This document shows positions 13,957 to 18,398 of a stretch of 18,398 nt of DNA, one piece after another. This DNA is from Palsa-1400 sp036008545. Its GTDB lineage: Bacteria; Verrucomicrobiota; Verrucomicrobiia; Limisphaerales; Palsa-1400. The first letter of the stretch is position 1; the number at the start of each line of letters is the position of its first letter. Where the stretch lies: contig DASYNM010000445.1 in NCBI GenBank assembly GCA_036008545.1, forward strand, positions 1 to 18,398, read 5' to 3'. Made by a program: the position numbers and the translations under genes. The notes beneath the pieces were generated by a model that was given only the letters and a program-made list of their open reading frames with translations, was not told the DNA's origin and did not search any database.

Positions 13957-16900
13957 TCAATGGTTAAAGAGGAAGCCAGGACTGTTGACCAGCGCCCAGG
14001 TCAAATCCTGCACTACGGTTAGCCGCTTGTTGTCGTTCTGAACAGTGCTGTCTTTGGCATCCTCGCGCAATTGCACAAGGTTTGGATCGAGATGGATCGG
14101 TCCCTCCGCCTGCTTCTCAGCCGACTGCAACTCCGCCAATTTGGAATCCATCGGCAACGGTTCGACAGCTCTAAGGACCGCTTTTCTTCGCTTCCAATAA
14201 CCGACATCGTTGCTGCGATAGTAGTCAAGTATAGCGGCTGATTCCTCCAGGGTGCGTTCTCCACCGGGCGCGCGCGCGGCATAGGCAACTTTCTCGGGAA
14301 GACCAAAATCCAACGGATCATCGCTCGTGGTGACGTAGAGGCGGAATCGTCCCAACAAGAAGTTCCCGCCATAGTGCTGCTTCAAAATAAAGTGCAATTC
14401 CGCTCCGTTGGTGCTGGCGATTGGATGCTCCAACTTGAATGTGGCGGTGTGCCGCCGAGTGTTGGGCGCGCCGCCAACCGCCCAGCCGTTTTGATCGGGC
14501 CAAACTCTGCCGTCAATGGCCTGGTTGACCGGGAAGTCGCCCTGCGAGTAATCCGCTCTGGCATCGGCGAACTTGGCGCGAGTTTCCGGAGTATTGGTGC
14601 CGGTGGTCCATTTCAACTCCAACTCGCTCAAAACGAAATTGCCATCATCGGCGCGGCCGGGTCCGAATTGTGGCAGGTTTTCATCCGGCAATGTCTCGAC
14701 CATGACGCCCGTGATGTTTGTCGCCGAGACTGGCGCAACGATTTCGTAATCGGAGGGGCACTGCCCTCCAGAGGAAGTAATCGTGCCGTCGCTTTTCTGC
14801 GCCAGTTTGACGTTGTTGGTGGCTGAAAGAGTTTGCGCTTTTATCAACTGCCAGACTGTTTTGGTGTCGGCGAGATTGTTGTTCGCCTCCCAGTAAGCGG
14901 CCTGGGCGGGCAGCATGACTTCGTATTCCTTTAGCTCGCGTTTGGTGGCCGCCACTTCCGCCTGGTGTGTTTTGTCGAGTTGCTCGCGAAGACTCTTCGT
15001 CATCTCCTCGTAGGTTTGGAGATTGGTCTTGGCTCGCGAAATATCGTCCGCCTGCTCGTGTTTCAATTCAACGATCTTGGGCGCCATCTCCACTTCCAAT
15101 TTGCCAAGCTCATTGGTCAGAACCGCATTATCGTGGCTAACTTCTGATAACATGGGGATTACATCTTTGATTTCCGCGTCGGTGGCGGGCCGGTTGACCA
15201 CGCGCAAGTAAACCTCGTTGATCAGTTTTTTGTCGTCCCTTTCCGTTTCAGCGAGCTTTGCCAGAGAATTCCCCGGCTCATTGATGGCCTCGGAGATAGT
15301 CTGCCCGCTCAGTATCGCCATGACTGAGCCAAGGCCGAGGTCGCTGGTGCGCTCGCATTCGCAGGCCGTTTGGCGAGCGGGCCGGCCCAGCGTGGCCAAC
15401 AGTCCGCTGCCAGCGTCCATAGTGACATCCGACAATTGCGAGGCGCGCTGGCCGGGCTTGGCCCCGGAAATCTGCGGGGTGCTGCCGGTGACGCTATAGA
15501 CCGCGTCAAGAATGGTTTCAGCCGGAAGACGACGGGCCATCGCGTGAGAATAATTTACCTTGTCATCCTCGTTCCATTTGTTCGGGCGAATCGAAAGCTG
15601 GTAAGTGCGGGATTTGCAAATGAGCTGCATCATGTGGCGCACATCGAAACCGTTGTCCACGAATTCGTGCGTGAGATGTTCGAGCAACGCTGGATTTCGG
15701 GCCGGGTTTCCAGCGCGGATATCGTCGAGCGGGTCAATAATTCCCACGCCGGTTAGATAACCCCACAAACGGTTGACATAACTTGAGGCGAAAAAGCGGT
15801 TGTCGGGCGACGTGAGCCATGCGGCCAGTTCCTCGCGGCGGGTAGATTTCTCCTTTGTCTCATGCTTCGCCAGAAAGGGAGCTAGCGGAGGCGAAACTTT
15901 GCCGGTGCGAATGTGCTCCACCTCGCCCTGCGTTCCATCTTCGACGATTTCGTAAAGCGGTTTGGCGCTCTCAACATCGGTACCGCCGATCCGCTTGCCC
16001 TCGCTATTGTCGTCTTCCTTGAACGTGACCCGCGCGAAGTAAGCGGCCATATGATAATACTGGTCCTGCGTCCAGCGCTCGAACGGATGATCGTGGCACT
16101 TGTTGCAACTGAAGCGCGTGGCGAGGAATAATTGCGTGGTGTTCTCCATGGCTTCGGTCGGCGTGCGCAGGATTTTCCAATAGCTGGCGGCGGGGTTCTC
16201 GCGATTCGAGCCTGTGGCCGTCAGGATTTTTCGGACAAACTTGTCGTAGGGCGTGTTTTTCTCGACTTCGCTGTGAATCCAGTTGTGGAATAATTCGGCG
16301 CCTTCACTGCCCAAGAACTTGCTGTTGCACTGAAGCAAATCGGACCATTTATTTGCCCAGTAATCGACGTATTCAGGGGACCCAATCAGGCGGTCAATCA
16401 TTTCGTCGCGCTTGATACGAGTGTCACGAGGGTCGTCCAGGAAGGCCTCAATCTGCTTGGGAGAAGGCGGCAGTCCCGTCAGGTCGAGGTAAATCCGCCG
16501 GACAAACTCGAGATCGGTGCAAATGTCGGAAGGCTCGATCTTCATGCGCTGCCACTTGGCCGCGACGAGTTTGTCGATTTCCCCCCACTCCGTCGGCTCC
16601 TGCCAAACAAAACCGCTGCGATCCCCCATCACGGTCAAGGTGGTCGTCGCGTAATTGCCCTCATAACGGGCGAGCACCGGGGCCTCGCCTCGCCGTAATG
16701 TCGTAATGAGGCCGCCCTTCTCGGCAGTGGCGGTGTCGGTATTGCCGCTCTCGATGAATGCCTCCTGCGTTACATCGCGCGCCGTTCCATCCGCGTAGGT
16801 GGCCTCGACGCGCATTTGTTGACGCGCGCCGAGCGATTGTGCAACTGGGTCTTTTGGGAAAAGTTGAATCTTCACTACCTTCGCAGAATTTGTGTCGAGC

Positions 16901-18398
16901 GTCGCTCCGTTGGCAATCCACTGGCGCATAATCTGGTAGTACTTGCTGTCAACTGTTGTGCGGCGCCCTCCTTCGTGCGGAACTTCCGCCACGGCTTTAA
17001 GCAGCATAAGGCTGTCGTCGGGCGAAGCGAAGTTGACGCGGCGAGAGGCTAGATCGTCGGTGAGCGCGCGGAGGTCGGTTTCGGGATCGTATCCGCGCAA
17101 CGAAAGTTTGAAGCCGTTCTTGCCTTCCTTGGCTCCGTGGCAAGTTCCCGCGTTGCAACCCAACTGAGCAATGACTGGGGCGACGTCGCGAATAAAATCA
17201 GCGCGGTAAGGTTTTCCAAGGCCGGAGATTTCGACAGGCGCTTCAACACTCTTCCCGCCGAAAGCCACCATGAGCTTGCCTGTTCCGTTTTTGACCGGTT
17301 GCAAAAGTCCGCGGTAAGAAATGGCCGCGATATTTGGCTTCAACGTGAATTTCGCCGCCCGCGTCACATCAAGAGTATCTCCGGAATCCAGCCGAGCAGT
17401 AACCAAAAGTTGCGCGTAATCGTTCGGACTGCCGATCTTAATCTGGTCCGGCTGCAAATCGAGGGAGACTATCTTGCCTGATTCGGGCATTGGTTCGGAG
17501 TTAGTGGAAGACTCGGCGACTTTGGGCGCCGGCGGAGCCCACGATGGGCGGGCTGCCGCCATCGCTCCTTTGCTAACGGGCACGGACAAAAACTCCTTGA
17601 TCACCGAGGCGTTGGATGCATCGAAAAGCCGCACCATTCCATCGGAACCGCCAGCAGCAACCATTTTGCCATCGGGACTGAAAGCCACGGAGTAAAGCTC
17701 CGAATGCGGGACCTTTGCGCGGGCGATCTCATGGATGCCCTGTTTCTTGTAATCATCGAGTTGCTTCTGTTCTTCAGCGGAGCGGCTGCCGGGCACCTTA
17801 CCCATGAGATCGCGCAATGTCTTGGGAATTTCATTGCTGTAATCGTAACTGCAAATGACCAATTCGCCGGCACGATCCAGCCCGCCGCAATACGCGATAC
17901 GCGTGCCGTCCGGACTGAAACGGATACTGAAGACGCGGCCAGTAATCGGAAAAAGATCGGCGATGAACTGCGCGTCATCCCCTATCACGCGGGCAACTTC
18001 TCGAAAAATGCGATATACGCGCGGAATTCCGTCCGAACCGCCATCGACAATCTCTTCAAACCTGGGATGCGTGGCCAAAGCCGTCACTCCGCCCTTTAAT
18101 GCACCTGGCGTGATGGATGTGACGTTGTCGATAAATCGTTGATCGGAGATTTCAGTGAGTTTGACGCTCATATCGCGCCCGCCAGAAATGACATGGTCGC
18201 CTTTGACCGAGAACGTGGTGCTCATCACCCAATCCGAATGCGAACCCATCTGTAGAACTTGCTTGCCAGTGGATGCTTCAATGGCGCGCACGGTGTTGTC
18301 CGGGCAACCAAACGCGATCAATTTGCTGTCCGGCGACCAACTCAGGCCGTAGAGCGTGTCGTAGCTGATCGGCGCCGACACCGTCAGTTTGCGCTTCG
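13957..18398 (-). CDS. WD40 - cytochrome-like - DUF1549/DUF1553 protein, 5' end outside window
   Basis: The frame is open to the right edge, with residues K-L-T-V before the first GTG (18381), in the middle of a WD40 repeat, so the true N-terminus lies beyond the window. At least 1480 residues are visible (numbers from 18381). WD40-like blades fill 1-256, an Ig-like domain about 302-386, a planctomycete-type cytochrome segment 400-490 with CNAGTCH (Cys409, Cys414, His415: C-x4-CH), a second Ig-like domain about 503-585, DUF1549 about 603-790 with CNKCH (Cys759-His763), and DUF1553 from about 845. DUF1553 is interrupted near 1085-1360 by a long coiled-coil stretch (1085-1160) and a discoidin-like beta domain (1205-1352), then resumes and ends NSPGFLFNH, the usual family end. 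The role is unknown. Heme binding and extracytoplasmic electron transfer are inferred from the motifs. Confidence 0.9.
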   Translation of the reverse strand, partial: KRKLTVSAPISYDTLYGLSWSPDSKLIAFGCPDNTVRAIEASTGKQVLQMGSHSDWVMSTTFSVKGDHVISGGRDMSVKLTEISDQRFIDNVTSITPGALKGGVTALATHPRFEEIVDGGSDGIPRVYRIFREVARVIGDDAQFIADLFPITGRVFSIRFSPDGTRIAYCGGLDRAGELVICSYDYSNEIPKTLRDLMGKVPGSRSAEEQKQLDDYKKQGIHEIARAKVPHSELYSVAFSPDGKMVAAGGSDGMVRLFDASNASVIKEFLSVPVSKGAMAAARPSWAPPAPKVAESSTNSEPMPESGKIVSLDLQPDQIKIGSPNDYAQLLVTARLDSGDTLDVTRAAKFTLKPNIAAISYRGLLQPVKNGTGKLMVAFGGKSVEAPVEISGLGKPYRADFIRDVAPVIAQLGCNAGTCHGAKEGKNGFKLSLRGYDPETDLRALTDDLASRRVNFASPDDSLMLLKAVAEVPHEGGRRTTVDSKYYQIMRQWIANGATLDTNSAKVVKIQLFPKDPVAQSLGARQQMRVEATYADGTARDVTQEAFIESGNTDTATAEKGGLITTLRRGEAPVLARYEGNYATTTLTVMGDRSGFVWQEPTEWGEIDKLVAAKWQRMKIEPSDICTDLEFVRRIYLDLTGLPPSPKQIEAFLDDPRDTRIKRDEMIDRLIGSPEYVDYWANKWSDLLQCNSKFLGSEGAELFHNWIHSEVEKNTPYDKFVRKILTATGSNRENPAASYWKILRTPTEAMENTTQLFLATRFSCNKCHDHPFERWTQDQYYHMAAYFARVTFKEDDNSEGKRIGGTDVESAKPLYEIVEDGTQGEVEHIRTGKVSPPLAPFLAKHETKEKSTRREELAAWLTSPDNRFFASSYVNRLWGYLTGVGIIDPLDDIRAGNPARNPALLEHLTHEFVDNGFDVRHMMQLICKSRTYQLSIRPNKWNEDDKVNYSHAMARRLPAETILDAVYSVTGSTPQISGAKPGQRASQLSDVTMDAGSGLLATLGRPARQTACECERTSDLGLGSVMAILSGQTISEAINEPGNSLAKLAETERDDKKLINEVYLRVVNRPATDAEIKDVIPMLSEVSHDNAVLTNELGKLEVEMAPKIVELKHEQADDISRAKTNLQTYEEMTKSLREQLDKTHQAEVAATKRELKEYEVMLPAQAAYWEANNNLADTKTVWQLIKAQTLSATNNVKLAQKSDGTITSSGGQCPSDYEIVAPVSATNITGVMVETLPDENLPQFGPGRADDGNFVLSELELKWTTGTNTPETRAKFADARADYSQGDFPVNQAIDGRVWPDQNGWAVGGAPNTRRHTATFKLEHPIASTNGAELHFILKQHYGGNFLLGRFRLYVTTSDDPLDFGLPEKVAYAARAPGGERTLEESAAILDYYRSNDVGYWKRRKAVLRAVEPLPMDSKLAELQSAEKQAEGPIHLDPNLVQLREDAKDSTVQNDNKRLTVVQDLTWALVNSPGFLFNH

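Overview
The window looks like a chromosomal segment of a GC-rich Verrucomicrobiota bacterium, probably close to the Pedosphaera/Limisphaera group; a related planctomycete is the main alternative. The evidence is a cytochrome/WD40/DUF1549-DUF1553 protein next to a twin-arginine DUF1501 protein, a 39-residue basic protein of a type I associate with Verrucomicrobia, dispersed repeats that read as spurious peptides, and a very large multi-domain surface protein. No phage, transposase, CRISPR array or rRNA gene is visible.

Left part (1-3722, minus strand): a type II secretion operon read right to left, gspF, gspH, gspI, gspJ and gspK (cut by the window edge). The genes are tightly packed. Two start with GTG inside a 4-base GTGA overlap with the preceding stop codon. 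The exception is gspH/gspI, where about 260 bases of palindromic repeat DNA lie between the gspH stop and the probable gspI start. A 9-base direct repeat and an open reading frame through the element suggest it inserted into a once-overlapping junction.

Middle-left (3723-4804): a gene-poor stretch with short dispersed repeats, a terminator-like hairpin, a small cysteine-pair membrane protein and a 39-residue lysine/arginine-rich protein (both minus strand).

Middle (4805-6477, plus strand): a one-base-overlapping pair, a lipoprotein resembling the SecD periplasmic head domain and an exported M23 metallopeptidase. They probably act together at the cell envelope. A giant secreted S53 (sedolisin-type) peptidase of about 1749 residues converges on them from the minus strand (6488-11737). 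It has an intact Glu/Asp/Asp/Ser active site and four copies of an approximately 178-residue beta-rich module plus Ig-like domains.

Right part (12016-18398): a tRNA-Arg(ACG) gene on the plus strand, then a minus-strand two-gene unit. Its first gene encodes a protein of at least 1480 residues with WD40, Ig-like, cytochrome-like, DUF1549 and DUF1553 regions, running off the right edge. Its second encodes a DUF1501 Tat-exported protein.

The recurring theme is export and envelope work: a secretion machine, a wall peptidase, a large exported protease and Tat/cytochrome-type exported proteins. That the type II system exports the S53 protein is only inference. I found no clear new defence or mobile system; the repeat insertion at gspH/gspI and the SecD-like lipoprotein/M23 pair are the most unusual items.
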